A stretch of DNA of 64,000 bases from positions 186,001 to 250,000 of the forward strand of contig NZ_JXTJ01000008.1 of NCBI RefSeq assembly GCF_001509835.1. Direction: 5' to 3'. This document shows, in pieces, positions 17,408 through 26,824 of this stretch. A program made the translations under genes and the position numbers. Source of the DNA: Allobosea sp. WAO (lineage in GTDB: Bacteria; Pseudomonadota; Alphaproteobacteria; Rhizobiales; Beijerinckiaceae). Position 1 is the stretch's first letter. The number at the start of each line of letters is the position of its first letter. Below the pieces are notes generated by a model, which made no database searches, was not told where the DNA came from, and saw only the letters and a program-made list of their open reading frames with translations.

Positions 17408-19114
17408 ATGCAGTACTCCATCTCGGACCGAAAGCTCTTCGAAGCGGACGTTTCGCCGGATCGGCGCGACGCCAGCCAGCCGCCAGACCGTTCGCTCGGC
17501 CGGGTGGTATCGTGCTCCGGCGCACGCGCCACCATCGTCGCTGCTGTCACCGGGCCGGCACTCGGCCCGAACAATATCTGGGCCGTCGGCCGCCTGATCT
17601 CGATTAATCTCGGCGAAAGCCGGGTCGTCGGGCTCGTCTACCAGATGCGCGTCATGAGCTCGGGTTGGGACGAGAGCGGCGCGAATGCGATCGGCATCGA
17701 CGTCGAGCTGCTCGGCGAGGTGGTCGACCTGCCAGACGGTAGCTGCCGTTTCCAGAGCGGCATCTCGACCTATCCGCCGCTGGGTTCCTTGGCGCATCGC
17801 ATCCGCTCGCGCGACCTCGCCGCAGTCCACGATCTCGGCGAACATGAAGGCGCCGAGATCGGTACGCTGTCGCAGGACGGCGCAATCCCGGCAACGGTCA
17901 GCATAGAGCGCCTGCTCTCGCGCCATTTCGCCGTGCTCGGCACCACTGGCGTCGGCAAGTCGAGCGCGGTCGCGCTCCTCCTTCGCAAGGCGGTGGAAGC
18001 CAAGCCCAATCTGCGGGTGCTGATCCTCGATCCGCACAACGAGTACGCCCACGCTTTCCCCGAGAATTCGGTCCGCATCGACGCGCAGACGCTCGACCTG
18101 CCGTTCTGGACCTTCCGTTTCGACGAGTTCGCCGACATCGTCTTCCGCGGGCGGCCACTGGTCGAGGACGAGGCCGAGATCCTGCGCGAGGTGATCGCGG
18201 TCGCGCGCAGCCGCTACCGAAGCGGCGCGGCTCACGACATGGCGCGCGACCTCGGCAGCAGCGTACTGAAGCGGCCGCTCGACCTTGGCGCGCGCCGTCC
18301 GGCGGAAATGGGCGGCGCGGCCGGTCTGGCCGTGCCCTATAGGATTGCGGACCTCTTCGCCGCGATCGACGAGCTGATCGGCCTGCACGAACAGCGCTAC
18401 CCGCGCGCCACGCTGCGGTCCCTGCGCGTGCGTCTGGAGACGCTGCACGCCGATCCGCGCTACGGCTTCCTCTTTGCCCATGCCAACAGCATCGAGACGA
18501 TCGCGCCGGTGATCGGCCAGATCTTCCGCGTGCCGCATCAGGGCCGGCGGGTCACGGTCTTCCAGCTCGCCGGCCTGCCTTCCGAGGTGGTGAATGCGGT
18601 GGCCTCGAGCCTGGCGCGGCTCGCCTTCGACCTCGCAATGTCGAGCCGGGGCGGGTACGAGATTCTGCTGCTCTGCGAGGAAGCGCACCGCTACGTCCCG
18701 CAGAACCAGGCGCTGGGTTTCGCGCCGACGCGCCAGGCCATTGCCCGCATTGCCAGGGAGGGCCGCAAATACGGCGCCTATCTCGGCATCGTGACGCAGC
18801 GCCCGGGCGAGCTCGATCCCACGATCCTGTCGCAGTGCTCGACCGTCTTCGCCATGCGCCTCGCCAACGAGGCCGACCAGCAGATCATCCGCGCGGCGAT
18901 CGCCGACGCCTCGGCAAGCACGATCGCCTTCCTGCCCTCGATCGGCAATCGCGAGGCCATCGCCTTCGGCGAGGCGGTGGCAACGACGATGCGCATGCGC
19001 TTCCTCGACCAGCGGCCGGAAGAGCTTCCGGCAATGGCCGGTCACGAGCCCGGCGCGGCGCGCCGACCGGAGCCCGGCCTGGAGGAACTCGTCGCTCGCA
19101 TGCGCGGGCTGTAG
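17408..19114 (+). CDS. HerA-like (DUF87) P-loop ATPase
   Basis: 568 residues. It has a beta-rich HAS-barrel-like N-terminal region (about 30-115), then a RecA-like motor with Walker A 'GTTGVGKSS' (178-186), 'LILDPHNEYAHAF', and Walker B 'ILLLCEEAHRYVP'. The arginine-finger/sensor region is 'IAREGRKYGAYLGIVTQRPGELDPTILSQC'. HerA-type ATPases form hexamers that translocate DNA, classically with the nuclease NurA for end resection and also in phage-defence pairs. No NurA-like or SIR2-like partner is adjacent. It lies between pdxJ and rpoZ with its own upstream space, so it is probably autonomous. The start at 17408 is chosen for its more family-like N-terminus. Confidence 0.85.
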   Translation: MQYSISDRKLFEADVSPDRRDASQPPDRSLGRVVSCSGARATIVAAVTGPALGPNNIWAVGRLISINLGESRVVGLVYQMRVMSSGWDESGANAIGIDVELLGEVVDLPDGSCRFQSGISTYPPLGSLAHRIRSRDLAAVHDLGEHEGAEIGTLSQDGAIPATVSIERLLSRHFAVLGTTGVGKSSAVALLLRKAVEAKPNLRVLILDPHNEYAHAFPENSVRIDAQTLDLPFWTFRFDEFADIVFRGRPLVEDEAEILREVIAVARSRYRSGAAHDMARDLGSSVLKRPLDLGARRPAEMGGAAGLAVPYRIADLFAAIDELIGLHEQRYPRATLRSLRVRLETLHADPRYGFLFAHANSIETIAPVIGQIFRVPHQGRRVTVFQLAGLPSEVVNAVASSLARLAFDLAMSSRGGYEILLLCEEAHRYVPQNQALGFAPTRQAIARIAREGRKYGAYLGIVTQRPGELDPTILSQCSTVFAMRLANEADQQIIRAAIADASASTIAFLPSIGNREAIAFGEAVATTMRMRFLDQRPEELPAMAGHEPGAARRPEPGLEELVARMRGL

Positions 19115-19222
19115 GCCGCTTCTGACCGCATCTGCGAAAATCTTGCATCTGCGCGGCGCAAGCTGTAAGAGCGCCCTTCATCGTTTCCATCGCATCGACG
19201 ACAGCTGGAAGGAGCCCGCGGG

Positions 19223-19612
19223 ATGGCTCGCGTTACCGTTGAGGATTGCATCGACAAGGTCGAGAACCGCTTCGAGCTCGTCCTGCTCGCGAGCCATCGC
19301 GCCCGCATGATCGCGTCCGGCTCCTCGATCCTCGTTTCGCGCGACAACGACAAGAACCCCGTCGTTGCGCTGCGCGAGATCGCCGAAGAGAAGCTCACGC
19401 CCGAGGATCTCAAGGAAGACCTGATCCACTCGCTGCAGAAGCATGTCGAGGTCGACGAGCCCGAGGCCGATCCGGTGCCGCTGCTGACCTCGCAGTCGCA
19501 TGTCGCCACCCCCGATTCGGAAGTCCAGTTCGACCGGATGAGCGAAGAAGACCTGCTGCGCGGCCTCGACGGCTTGGTGCCGCCGACCGAGAGCGCCGAC
19601 GACGAGGACTGA
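19223..19612 (+). CDS. rpoZ: DNA-directed RNA polymerase omega subunit
   Basis: 129 residues. It aids RNA polymerase assembly and contributes to the ppGpp site 1 pocket. The family marks are the N-terminal '[28 protein letters not shown]' region (quoted in part) and the '[18 protein letters not shown]' segment. The C-terminal 60 residues are an acidic tail typical of alphaproteobacteria. GGAAGGAG lies upstream. The ppGpp synthase rsh follows, a functionally linked pair. Confidence 0.96.
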   Translation: MARVTVEDCIDKVENRFELVLLASHRARMIASGSSILVSRDNDKNPVVALREIAEEKLTPEDLKEDLIHSLQKHVEVDEPEADPVPLLTSQSHVATPDSEVQFDRMSEEDLLRGLDGLVPPTESADDED

Positions 19613-19672
19613 CCCCCGTCGCTCCGGCCGGGTGCCGGAGCGTAATGTGGAAAATCGTTGACGATGATCGCT

Positions 19673-19697
19673 AAAGCCCGGCGCTGCCGGGCTTTTT
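19673..19697 (+). terminator. Terminator between rpoZ and rsh
   Basis: AAAGCCCGGC / GCCGGGCTTT stem with a three-base loop, followed by further T residues to 19697. It lies 60 bases after the rpoZ stop, so rsh probably has its own promoter or depends on read-through. Confidence 0.85.
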
Positions 19698-19791
19698 CAT
19701 GCCCGCTGCGCAAGCAGGCGCCTTGCCGGCAGGCGCGCCCTTGCCGATATTGAACGGATTCAGGGAAGATGATCGGCGGAGCAGGGCCCGC

Positions 19792-22011
19792 ATGGGCATG
19801 ATGCGGCAATACGAGCTTGTCGACAGGGTCAAGCGCTACAATCCGAACACGGACGAGGACCTGCTCAACCGCGCCTATGTCTACGCCATGCGCGCGCATG
19901 GCACGCAGAAGCGTGCCTCGGGTGATCCGTTCTTCGCGCATCCGCTCGAAGTCGCGGCGCTGCTGACCGATCTCAAGCTCGACGACGCCACCATCGTCGC
20001 CGCCGTCCTGCACGACACCGTCGAGGACACCGAGGCGACGCTCGAGGAGATCGAGAATCTCTTCGGCCCCGACATCCGCCGTCTCGTCGACGGGCTGACC
20101 AAGATCAAGAAGCTCGACCTGGTCTCCAAGAAGGCGGCGCAGGGCGAGAATTTCCGCAAGCTGCTGCTCGCCATCGTCGACGATATCCGCGTGCTGCTGG
20201 TCAAGCTCGCCGACCGGCTGCACAACATGCGCACCCTGCATTACATGGCGCCCGAGAAGCGCCTGCGCATCGCCGAGGAGACGGTTGAGATCTATGCGCC
20301 GCTCGCCGGCCGCATGGGCATGCAGGAACTGCGCGAGGAACTCGAGGAACTCGCCTTCCGCCACATCAAGCCGGAAGCGCACGAGACCATCACCAAGCGG
20401 CTGGAGGAGGTGACCCAGCGCGAGGGGCGCGTCATCAGCGAGATCGAGAACGACCTCAAGGCCAAGCTCGCCGAGCGCGGCATCGAGGCGCAGGTCTATG
20501 GCAGGCGCAAGCGGCCTTACTCGATCTGGAAGAAGATGGAGCGCAAATCCGTCTCCTTCGAGCAGCTTTCCGACATTTTCGGCTTCCGCGTCATCGTCGA
20601 TGCGCCGGAGGATTGCTATCGCGTGCTCGGCATCGTCCACATGACCTGGCCGATGGTTCCCGGCCGCTACAAGGACTACATCTCGACGCCGAAGCAGAAC
20701 GATTATCGTTCGCTTCACACCACCGTCGTCGGCCCCGGCCGCCAGCGCGTCGAACTGCAGATCCGCACCGATAAGATGGATCGCGTCGCCGAATTCGGCA
20801 TCGCCGCCCATGCCCGCTACAAGGACGGGCGCACCGCCGGCGCGATCGGCGAGGCGGATGAAAGCCGCGCCTATCAATGGCTGCGCCGCACCGTCGACCT
20901 CCTGGCCGAGGGCGACAATCCTGAGGAGTTCCTCGAGCATACAAAGCTCGAGCTCTTCCATGACCAGGTCTTCTGCTTCACGCCCAAGGGCCGGCTGATC
21001 GCGCTGCCGCGTGGCGCCACCCCGATCGACTTCGCCTATGCCGTCCACACCGACGTCGGCAACACCGCCGTCGGCGCGAGGATCAATGGCCGGATCGCGC
21101 CGCTCCTGACCGAGCTGCAGAACGGCGACGAGGTCGAGATCACCCGTGCCGAAGGGCAGGCACCGCCCGCCGCCTGGGAATCCCTCGCGGTCACCGGCAA
21201 GGCCCGCGCCGCCATCCGTCGTGCCACGCGGGCCGCCGTGCGCCGGCAATATGCCGGGCTCGGCCGCCAGATCCTCGAACGGGCCTTCCAGCGCGCCGAG
21301 CGGCCCTTCTCCGACGACAAGCTCAAGGCGGCGCTGAAACGCCTGGCCCGTACGGCCGTCGACGACGTTTTCGCTGCGGTCGGCCGCGGCGAGATGTTCT
21401 CGGGCGACGTGGTCAAGGCGGTCTATCCGGATCTCGAACCCGAGAAGCGCCTGGCGCTCGACGCCAAGGCCAAGGCGCCGGCCGGGAAGGGCTGGTTCGA
21501 GCTGCGCCAGGGCGGAGAGAACCTCAAGTTCAAGTTGCCGGAGGAGACTCCCGGCGCCGATGCGATCCCGATCCGTGGTCTCGGCGGCGACCTGCCGGTG
21601 CGCTTCGCGCCGGGCGGCGGCGCCGTGCCGGGCGACCGTATCGTCGGTATCCTGACGCCGGGCGAGGCGGTGACGATCTATCCGATCCAGTCGCCCTCGC
21701 TCGCCGCCTTCGACAACGAGCCGGAGCGCTGGCTCGACGTCCGCTGGGATCTCGACGACAGCCGCCCGCAGCGCTTCCCCGCCCGGATCATGCTGAATTC
21801 CATCAACGAGCCCGGCTCGCTCGCCCAGATCACCACGACGATCGCCGAGCACGACGGCAACATCGACGCGGTCCAGATGGTGCGCCCGACGCCGGACTTC
21901 ACCGACGTCACCATCGACCTGACGGTCTGGGACCTGAAGCACCTCTCGGCGATCATCAGCGAACTGCGCGAGAAGCGCGTGATCAGCCGGGTCGAGCGGG
22001 TGGTGGCGTAA
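19792..22011 (+). CDS. rsh: Bifunctional (p)ppGpp synthetase/hydrolase Rsh (RelA/SpoT)
   Basis: 739 residues. It makes and degrades the alarmone (p)ppGpp. The domain order is complete: HD hydrolase (about 45-190, 'LHDTVEDTEAT', 'VKLADRLHNMRTL'), synthetase (about 235-350, 'RPYSIWKKME', 'DIFGFRVIV', 'NDYRSLHTTV'), TGS (about 405-465, 'FTPKGRLIALPRGATPIDFAYAVHTDVG'; the quote is split here) and a C-terminal ACT domain (about 660-735, 'EPGSLAQITTTIAEHDGNID'). Both catalytic halves look intact, as expected for the single long Rsh of the Rhizobiales. The start at 19792 (MGMMRQYELV) matches the family; ATGs at 19798 and 19801 are equally possible. Confidence 0.96.
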   Translation: MGMMRQYELVDRVKRYNPNTDEDLLNRAYVYAMRAHGTQKRASGDPFFAHPLEVAALLTDLKLDDATIVAAVLHDTVEDTEATLEEIENLFGPDIRRLVDGLTKIKKLDLVSKKAAQGENFRKLLLAIVDDIRVLLVKLADRLHNMRTLHYMAPEKRLRIAEETVEIYAPLAGRMGMQELREELEELAFRHIKPEAHETITKRLEEVTQREGRVISEIENDLKAKLAERGIEAQVYGRRKRPYSIWKKMERKSVSFEQLSDIFGFRVIVDAPEDCYRVLGIVHMTWPMVPGRYKDYISTPKQNDYRSLHTTVVGPGRQRVELQIRTDKMDRVAEFGIAAHARYKDGRTAGAIGEADESRAYQWLRRTVDLLAEGDNPEEFLEHTKLELFHDQVFCFTPKGRLIALPRGATPIDFAYAVHTDVGNTAVGARINGRIAPLLTELQNGDEVEITRAEGQAPPAAWESLAVTGKARAAIRRATRAAVRRQYAGLGRQILERAFQRAERPFSDDKLKAALKRLARTAVDDVFAAVGRGEMFSGDVVKAVYPDLEPEKRLALDAKAKAPAGKGWFELRQGGENLKFKLPEETPGADAIPIRGLGGDLPVRFAPGGGAVPGDRIVGILTPGEAVTIYPIQSPSLAAFDNEPERWLDVRWDLDDSRPQRFPARIMLNSINEPGSLAQITTTIAEHDGNIDAVQMVRPTPDFTDVTIDLTVWDLKHLSAIISELREKRVISRVERVVA

Positions 22012-22019
22012 GATCAGTG

Positions 22020-22113
22020 CGTCATGGTCGGGCTTGTCCCGGCCATCCGCGTCTTCCCTCGGGCAGCGCGGTGTTCAAGACGTAGATGCTCGCCACAAGG
22101 GCGAGCATGACGG
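22020..22113. repeat. Intergenic palindromic element, 'GTCATGGTCGGG' type, with strong inner hairpin
   Basis: It starts GTCATGGTCGGGCTTGTCCCGG and ends GAGCATGACGG. An inner perfect 9-bp hairpin ATGCTCGCC (22086-22094) / GGCGAGCAT (22100-22108) is visible. It lies between the convergent rsh and LysR stops and may act as a shared transcript end. The ends resemble the element at 38136-38214. Confidence 0.6.
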
Positions 22114-22131
22114 TTAGAGATACGGCTTTGC

Positions 22132-22974
22132 TCACCCCACCCGGAACGCGGCCGCCAGCTCCCTGACGAAGGCGTTGGCGCGCGGTGTCGAGACCTGGCT
22201 GCGCAGCACGACCTCGGAGGCGCCGAGTGGCGGCAGGCCCCAGTCCGGCCCGACATCGACCGCTTCGCGCGGCGCGATGCGCACGGCCAGCGGCGCGACG
22301 CCGAGCCCGCCGGCGACCGCCGCCAGGACGGCCGCCATGCCGCCGCCGATGAAGGCCTCGCGCCAGGTGATGCCTGCACGTTCGAGAGTGGCGACGGCGT
22401 GCAGGCGCAGCCGGCATTCCGCCACGAGATTGACCAGCGGCAACGGCCCGTCCGGCCGCGACAGGGATGGCAGCGCGAACCAGCCGAAGACGTCGCGGCG
22501 CAGCACTTCGCCGGTCCGCCCGGGGCCGAGGCGCCTGACGATCGCGACATCGAGCTCGCCGCGCTCATAGGCATCCTCCAGGGCCGCGGATGCCTCGATC
22601 CGCAGCCCGATGACGAGGCCGGGGTCGTGCCGTGCCAGTCTCGCGAGCAGGGCAGGAGCGTCGGCCCCCACCGCCTGCTCGCTGATGCCGATGGCGATCC
22701 TTTCCGCCGGCTGGGCGAAGGCGGCGAGTGCCCGCTCATGTGCCGCCATCAAGTCGCGCGCCGCCGGCAGGAAGCGCTCGCCCTCGGCGGTCAGCCGGAC
22801 GAGGCGCGGATGCCGCTGCAGCAAGGTCTGGCCGAGGTATTGCTCGAGCCGCTTGATCCTTGTGCTGACAAGGGATTGCGCGGTGCCGAGCGCCTCGGCC
22901 GCCCGCGTGAAGCTGGTGAGCTCTGCCGTCCGCACGAAGGCGGCGACTGCATCGAGGTCTAGCGATCCCATCAT
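22132..22974 (-). CDS. LysR-family transcriptional regulator (divergent from a tautomerase)
   Basis: 280 residues. The N-terminal winged helix-turn-helix is clear ('LDLDAVAAFVRTAELTSFTRAAEALG', quoted in part; 'AQSLVSTRIKRLEQYLGQTLLQR'). It is followed by a periplasmic-binding-protein-like effector domain. The start is 22974 or 22971, adjacent ATGs. The long open frame continuing to 23457 is only the antisense of the tautomerase. LysR regulators usually control the divergent neighbour, here the tautomerase gene 111 bases away with inverted repeats between them. The effector is unknown. Confidence 0.9.
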   Translation of the reverse strand: MMGSLDLDAVAAFVRTAELTSFTRAAEALGTAQSLVSTRIKRLEQYLGQTLLQRHPRLVRLTAEGERFLPAARDLMAAHERALAAFAQPAERIAIGISEQAVGADAPALLARLARHDPGLVIGLRIEASAALEDAYERGELDVAIVRRLGPGRTGEVLRRDVFGWFALPSLSRPDGPLPLVNLVAECRLRLHAVATLERAGITWREAFIGGGMAAVLAAVAGGLGVAPLAVRIAPREAVDVGPDWGLPPLGASEVVLRSQVSTPRANAFVRELAAAFRVG

Positions 22975-22986
22975 AGATATAAAGTC

Positions 22987-23013
22987 CGTATCGCTGCTAT
23001 CATAAGTGATACG
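22987..23013. promoter_or_regulatory. Candidate LysR operator in the LysR/tautomerase intergenic region
   Basis: Two nested perfect inverted repeats: CGTATC (22987-22992) / GATACG (23008-23013), and TATCA-TAAG-TGATA (22998-23011). A third palindrome CAAGCT-T-AGCTTG lies at 23032-23044. The region is AT-rich relative to the surroundings and lies between divergent starts, the usual place for a LysR site. Confidence 0.5.
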
Positions 23014-23085
23014 GTTTTCGGATTTAATGGGCAAGCTTAGCTTGGCGGTATCGACGGTCACTTCGACCCAGCTATGGAGCCCCCT

Positions 23086-23469
23086 ATGCCACTGATCCGC
23101 ATCTCGATGCGCCGCGGCCATCCGGCCTCGCATCCCGCCGCCATCGTCGACGGTGTCTATCGCGCTTTGCGCGCGACCTTCGAGGTTCCCGAGAACGACC
23201 TGTTCGCCGTGGTCCATCAGCACGAAGCCGAGGAATTCGTCTTCGATGCCAATTATTTCGGCTTTCAGCGTTCCGACCGGCTGGTGATCATCCAGATCAC
23301 CGTCGCCAATACCCGCGGCGTCACTCAGAAGAAGGCGCTCTACGCTGCGATCGCCGCCAATCTGCAGCGCGAGCCGGGGCTGAAGCCGGACGACATCTTC
23401 ATCAACCTCGTCGAGGTCAAACGCGAGGACTGGTCCTTCGGTGGCGGCATTGCGCAATACGTAGCGTAG
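23086..23469 (+). CDS. Tautomerase-superfamily protein
   Basis: 127 residues. It starts Met-Pro-Leu-Ile-Arg (start 23086), so after Met removal the N-terminal proline would be the general base that defines the 4-oxalocrotonate tautomerase/MIF superfamily. The core 'PENDLFAVVHQHEAEEFVFDANYFGFQRSD' (quoted in two parts: the first to EAEE) and 'FINLVEVKREDWSFGGGIAQY' fit the longer, fused-type tautomerases. The substrate is unknown. The divergent LysR gene suggests inducible expression. Confidence 0.88.
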   Translation: MPLIRISMRRGHPASHPAAIVDGVYRALRATFEVPENDLFAVVHQHEAEEFVFDANYFGFQRSDRLVIIQITVANTRGVTQKKALYAAIAANLQREPGLKPDDIFINLVEVKREDWSFGGGIAQYVA

Positions 23470-23491
23470 TCGTTAGGGCGAGGAGCCGCGG

Positions 23492-23634
23492 GAACCCTCT
23501 CCTGGAAGGAGAGGGCAGGGTGAGGTGCAGGCCGTCGAACCAGCGCCGCGAGCGCTGGTCGCATCGCCGCCGTCAGGCTCGCGATATCTCTCCCGAACAC
23601 CTCACCCCTACCCCTCTCCTTGCAGGAGAGGGGA
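23492..23634. repeat. Intergenic inverted-repeat element, 'CCCTCTCC/GGAGAGGG' type
   Basis: Arms AAGGAGAGGGCAGGGTGAGGTG (23506-23527; two bases over the quoting limit are positional only) and a near-complement at 23598-23621. An inner perfect hairpin ACCAGCGC (23539-23546) / GCGCTGGT (23552-23559) is also visible. It lies between the tautomerase and recO with no coding potential. Similar 'CTCTCC...GGAGAGG' elements are common between genes in many proteobacteria. Confidence 0.7.
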
Positions 23635-23708
23635 TCCCGCGCTTCTGCTGACAACGTTGTGCGCATAGCCACTGGAAATGCCGGGGACGTTCGCCATAAC
23701 TCTGCTCC

Positions 23709-24437
23709 ATGGAATGGAGCGACGAGGGCACGATCATCGGCGTCCGCCGGCACGGCGAGAGCGCCGTGATCCTGGAGGTGATGACGCGTTTTCATGGCCG
23801 CCATCGCGGCCTGGTCCGCGGCGGCCGCTCCATCAGGCAGCAACCGGTGCTCCAGCCCGGCAATGCCGTTGCGCTGACTTGGCGGGCGCGGATCGACGAG
23901 CATCTCGGCGAATACAAGGTCGAGCTCCTGACCTCGCATGCGGCGAGGTTGATGGCGCAGCCTGTCGCGCTCTACGGGCTCGCCAGCATCGCCGCGCTGC
24001 TGAGGCTCTTGCCAGAGCGCGATCCGCACCCCGCCTTGCATGAAGGGCTCGGCGTGCTGATCGAGCATCTCGACGAGATCGGCCTCGCGCCGGCGCTGAT
24101 CGTTCGTTTCGAGCTCGCCATGCTGGGAGAACTCGGTTTCGGGCTCGACCTCAACCGCTGTGCCGTGACGGGTGCGCGAGAGGAGCTGAGCCATGTCTCG
24201 CCGAAGTCTGGAAAGGCGGTGAGCCGCAAGGCGGCGGAGCCTTATCTGGACCGCCTTTTGGCCCTGCCACGCTTTCTCAGCGAAGGGCAGGGCGCGAACC
24301 GGCCCCTGCCGGCCGAGATCGCGGCGGGCTTCGCGCTGACCGGCCATTTCCTGCGACGATACCTTTATGAACCGCGCGGTCTCGCCGAACCGCCTGAACG
24401 AGTCCGGCTGCTGGAGCTGGCGACGAAAATCCACTGA
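23709..24437 (+). CDS. recO: DNA repair protein RecO
   Basis: 242 residues. With RecR and RecF it loads RecA onto SSB-coated gaps. The N-terminal OB fold ('[22 protein letters not shown]', '[12 protein letters not shown]') and helical C-terminal part ('[15 protein letters not shown]', '[17 protein letters not shown]', 'FLRRYLYEP') are typical of alphaproteobacterial RecO. The zinc-binding Cys set of some RecO proteins is incomplete here (one Cys in 'NRCAVTG'). It precedes parC on the same strand by 110 bases. Confidence 0.94.
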   Translation: MEWSDEGTIIGVRRHGESAVILEVMTRFHGRHRGLVRGGRSIRQQPVLQPGNAVALTWRARIDEHLGEYKVELLTSHAARLMAQPVALYGLASIAALLRLLPERDPHPALHEGLGVLIEHLDEIGLAPALIVRFELAMLGELGFGLDLNRCAVTGAREELSHVSPKSGKAVSRKAAEPYLDRLLALPRFLSEGQGANRPLPAEIAAGFALTGHFLRRYLYEPRGLAEPPERVRLLELATKIH

Positions 24438-24547
24438 TTTTCGCAGTCTGTTCATCGGTAAACTTTGCAGTTGCCAGCGCAGGCCTGCATCTTCATGGGA
24501 AGTGATTCGCGGCCGGACGCGGCCGCAAAGTCGAGGTTGAGTGCACC

Positions 24548-26794
24548 ATGGGTAAGCCTGTCGAGCCGCCGCCGGAGGAGGAATCCGAGCGCGTCGATCT
24601 GAAGACCGCGCTCGAGGAGCGCTATCTCGCCTATGCGCTCTCCACCATCATGCACCGCGCTCTGCCGGATGCGCGCGACGGACTCAAACCCGTCCACCGC
24701 CGCATCCTGCACGCCATGCGCCTGCTCCGGCTCGATCCCGGCCAGGTCCACAAGAAATGCGCCCGCATCGTCGGCGACGTCATCGGTAAGTTCCATCCGC
24801 ATGGCGACCAGTCGGTCTATGACGCGCTGGTGCGTCTCGCGCAGGATTTCGCCCAGCGCTATCCCCTCGTCGACGGACAGGGCAATTTCGGCAACATCGA
24901 CGGCGATAACGCCGCCGCCTATCGCTATACCGAAGCGCGCATGACCGAGGTCGCGCGCCTCCTGCTCGATGGCATCGAGGAGGACGCGGTCGATTTCCGC
25001 GAGACCTATAATGGCGAGGACGAGGAACCGGTCGTCCTGCCGGCCGCCTTCCCGAACCTCCTGGCCAACGGCTCGCAGGGCATCGCGGTTGGCATGGCGA
25101 CCTCGATCCCGCCGCACAACGCCGCCGAGCTCTGCGACGCCGCGCTCTATTTGATCCAGCACCCGGAGACGACCTCCGAGCAATTGATGACCTTCGTGCC
25201 GGGACCGGACTTCCCGACGGGCGGCATCATCGTCGAGAGCCGGGCCTCGATGATCGAGACCTACACCACCGGCCGCGGCGCCTTCCGCACCCGCGCCCGC
25301 TGGGTGAAGGAGGAGCTGGAACGCGGCGCCTGGCAGGTCGTCGTCACCGAGATTCCCTACATGGTCTCGAAGGGGCGCCTGATCGAGAAGATCGCCGAGC
25401 TCCTGAACGAGCGGAAGCTGCCCTTGGTCGCCGATCTGCGCGACGAGTCGGCCGAAGACATCCGCATCGTCATCGAGCCGCGCGCCCGCAATGTCGATGC
25501 CGCCCTGATGATGGAATCGCTCTTCCGGCTCTCCGAGCTCGAAGCGCGCGTTCCGATGAACATGAACGTGCTGACCGGCGGGCTGGTGCCGCGCGTGCTC
25601 GGCCTCAATGAGGCCCTGCGCGCCTGGCTCGACCATCGGCGCGACGTTTTGCTGCGCCGTTCTCGCTTCCGTCTCGGCCAGATCGAGAAGCGCCTCGAAA
25701 TCCTGCGCGGCCTGCTGATCGTCTATCTCGATCTCGACCGGGTGATCAAAATCATCCGCGAGGAGGACGAGCCGAAGATCGAGCTGATGCGCTTCTTCGA
25801 TCTCACCGAGATCCAGGCCAACGCCATCCTCGACACGCGCCTGCGCGCGTTGCGCAAGCTCGAGGAGATGCAGCTCAAGACCGAGCTCGACGAGCTGACC
25901 GCCGAGAAGGGCCAGATCGAAGGCCTGCTCGCCTCCGAGGCGACGCAGTGGAAGACCATCTCCTGGGACATCCGCGAGGTGAAGAAGCTGTTCGGGCCGG
26001 AGACCGAGATCGGCAAGCGCCGCACCAGCTTCGCCGACATGCCCGAGACCACGGAGGTCGACCTGACGCAGGCCATGGTCGAGCGTGAGCCGGTGACGGT
26101 GGTGATCTCGAAGAAGGGCTGGATCCGGGCACTGAAGGGCCATGTCCAGGACCTGTCGAGCCTCTCCTTTAAGGGCGATGACGGCCTGCGCACCGCCTTC
26201 TTCACCGAGACGACGGCGAAGATCCTGGTAATGGCGACGAACGGCAAGGTCTTCACGCTCGAGGCTTCGAAACTGCCTGGCGGGCGCGGCTTCGGCGATC
26301 CGATCCGGCTGATGATCGAGCTGGAGGAGAGCGCCGAGATTGTCGCCGCCTTCCCCTACCGGCCGGGGCTCAAGCTGCTGATGGCGACGACCGAGGGGCG
26401 CGGCTTCGTGGTCTCCAGCGACGACATCGTCGCCAACACCCGCAAGGGCAAGCAGGTGCTGAACGTCGACGCACCGGTCGAGGCGATGCTCGCCGTGCCG
26501 GCCGAGGGTGACCATGTCGCGATCATCGGCCAGAACCGCAAGCTGCTCTGCTTCCCGATCTCGGAAGTCGCGGAGATGAGCCGCGGCAAGGGCGTCAAGC
26601 TGCAGCGCTACAAGGATGGCGGGCTTTCCGACGCCAAGGTCTTCACCCTGGCCGACGGGCTGACCTGGCTCGACACTTCGGCCCGCACCTGGACGGTGCC
26701 GCAGGCCGAGCTGATCGACTGGCTCGGCCATCGCGCCGAATCCGGCCGGCTGCCGCCCAAGGGCTTCCCGAAGAACAACAAGTTCGGCGGGTAA
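24548..26794 (+). CDS. parC: DNA topoisomerase IV subunit A
   Basis: 748 residues. It is the DNA-cutting subunit that, with ParE, decatenates sister chromosomes. The N-terminal breakage-reunion domain is complete, with catalytic Tyr127 in '[11 protein letters not shown]'. The C-terminal third has the beta-pinwheel repeats ('[11 protein letters not shown]', '[12 protein letters not shown]', 'NRKLLCFP'). In the quinolone-determining region '[15 protein letters not shown]', Gln88 sits where E. coli ParC has Ser80, and Asp92 where it has Glu84. The length and the '[19 protein letters not shown]' start fit ParC rather than GyrA. Confidence 0.96.
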   Translation: MGKPVEPPPEEESERVDLKTALEERYLAYALSTIMHRALPDARDGLKPVHRRILHAMRLLRLDPGQVHKKCARIVGDVIGKFHPHGDQSVYDALVRLAQDFAQRYPLVDGQGNFGNIDGDNAAAYRYTEARMTEVARLLLDGIEEDAVDFRETYNGEDEEPVVLPAAFPNLLANGSQGIAVGMATSIPPHNAAELCDAALYLIQHPETTSEQLMTFVPGPDFPTGGIIVESRASMIETYTTGRGAFRTRARWVKEELERGAWQVVVTEIPYMVSKGRLIEKIAELLNERKLPLVADLRDESAEDIRIVIEPRARNVDAALMMESLFRLSELEARVPMNMNVLTGGLVPRVLGLNEALRAWLDHRRDVLLRRSRFRLGQIEKRLEILRGLLIVYLDLDRVIKIIREEDEPKIELMRFFDLTEIQANAILDTRLRALRKLEEMQLKTELDELTAEKGQIEGLLASEATQWKTISWDIREVKKLFGPETEIGKRRTSFADMPETTEVDLTQAMVEREPVTVVISKKGWIRALKGHVQDLSSLSFKGDDGLRTAFFTETTAKILVMATNGKVFTLEASKLPGGRGFGDPIRLMIELEESAEIVAAFPYRPGLKLLMATTEGRGFVVSSDDIVANTRKGKQVLNVDAPVEAMLAVPAEGDHVAIIGQNRKLLCFPISEVAEMSRGKGVKLQRYKDGGLSDAKVFTLADGLTWLDTSARTWTVPQAELIDWLGHRAESGRLPPKGFPKNNKFGG

Positions 26795-26824
26795 GCGAGG
26801 CAGCAGCCGGCTGGTTGCCCGGCG

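Noticed and set aside
19042-21942. A 966-codon minus-strand frame across rsh and rpoZ
   Set aside because: The plus strand holds unmistakable rsh and rpoZ. The minus frame is low-complexity and dominated by Ala, Arg, Gly and Asp.
22132-23457. A 441-residue LysR protein with a long N-terminal extension
   Set aside because: The extension is the antisense of the tautomerase gene; the helix-turn-helix starts right after the ATG at 22974.
24452-26731. A 759-codon minus-strand frame across parC
   Set aside because: Antisense of a complete parC with all catalytic motifs; no domain is recognisable in it.
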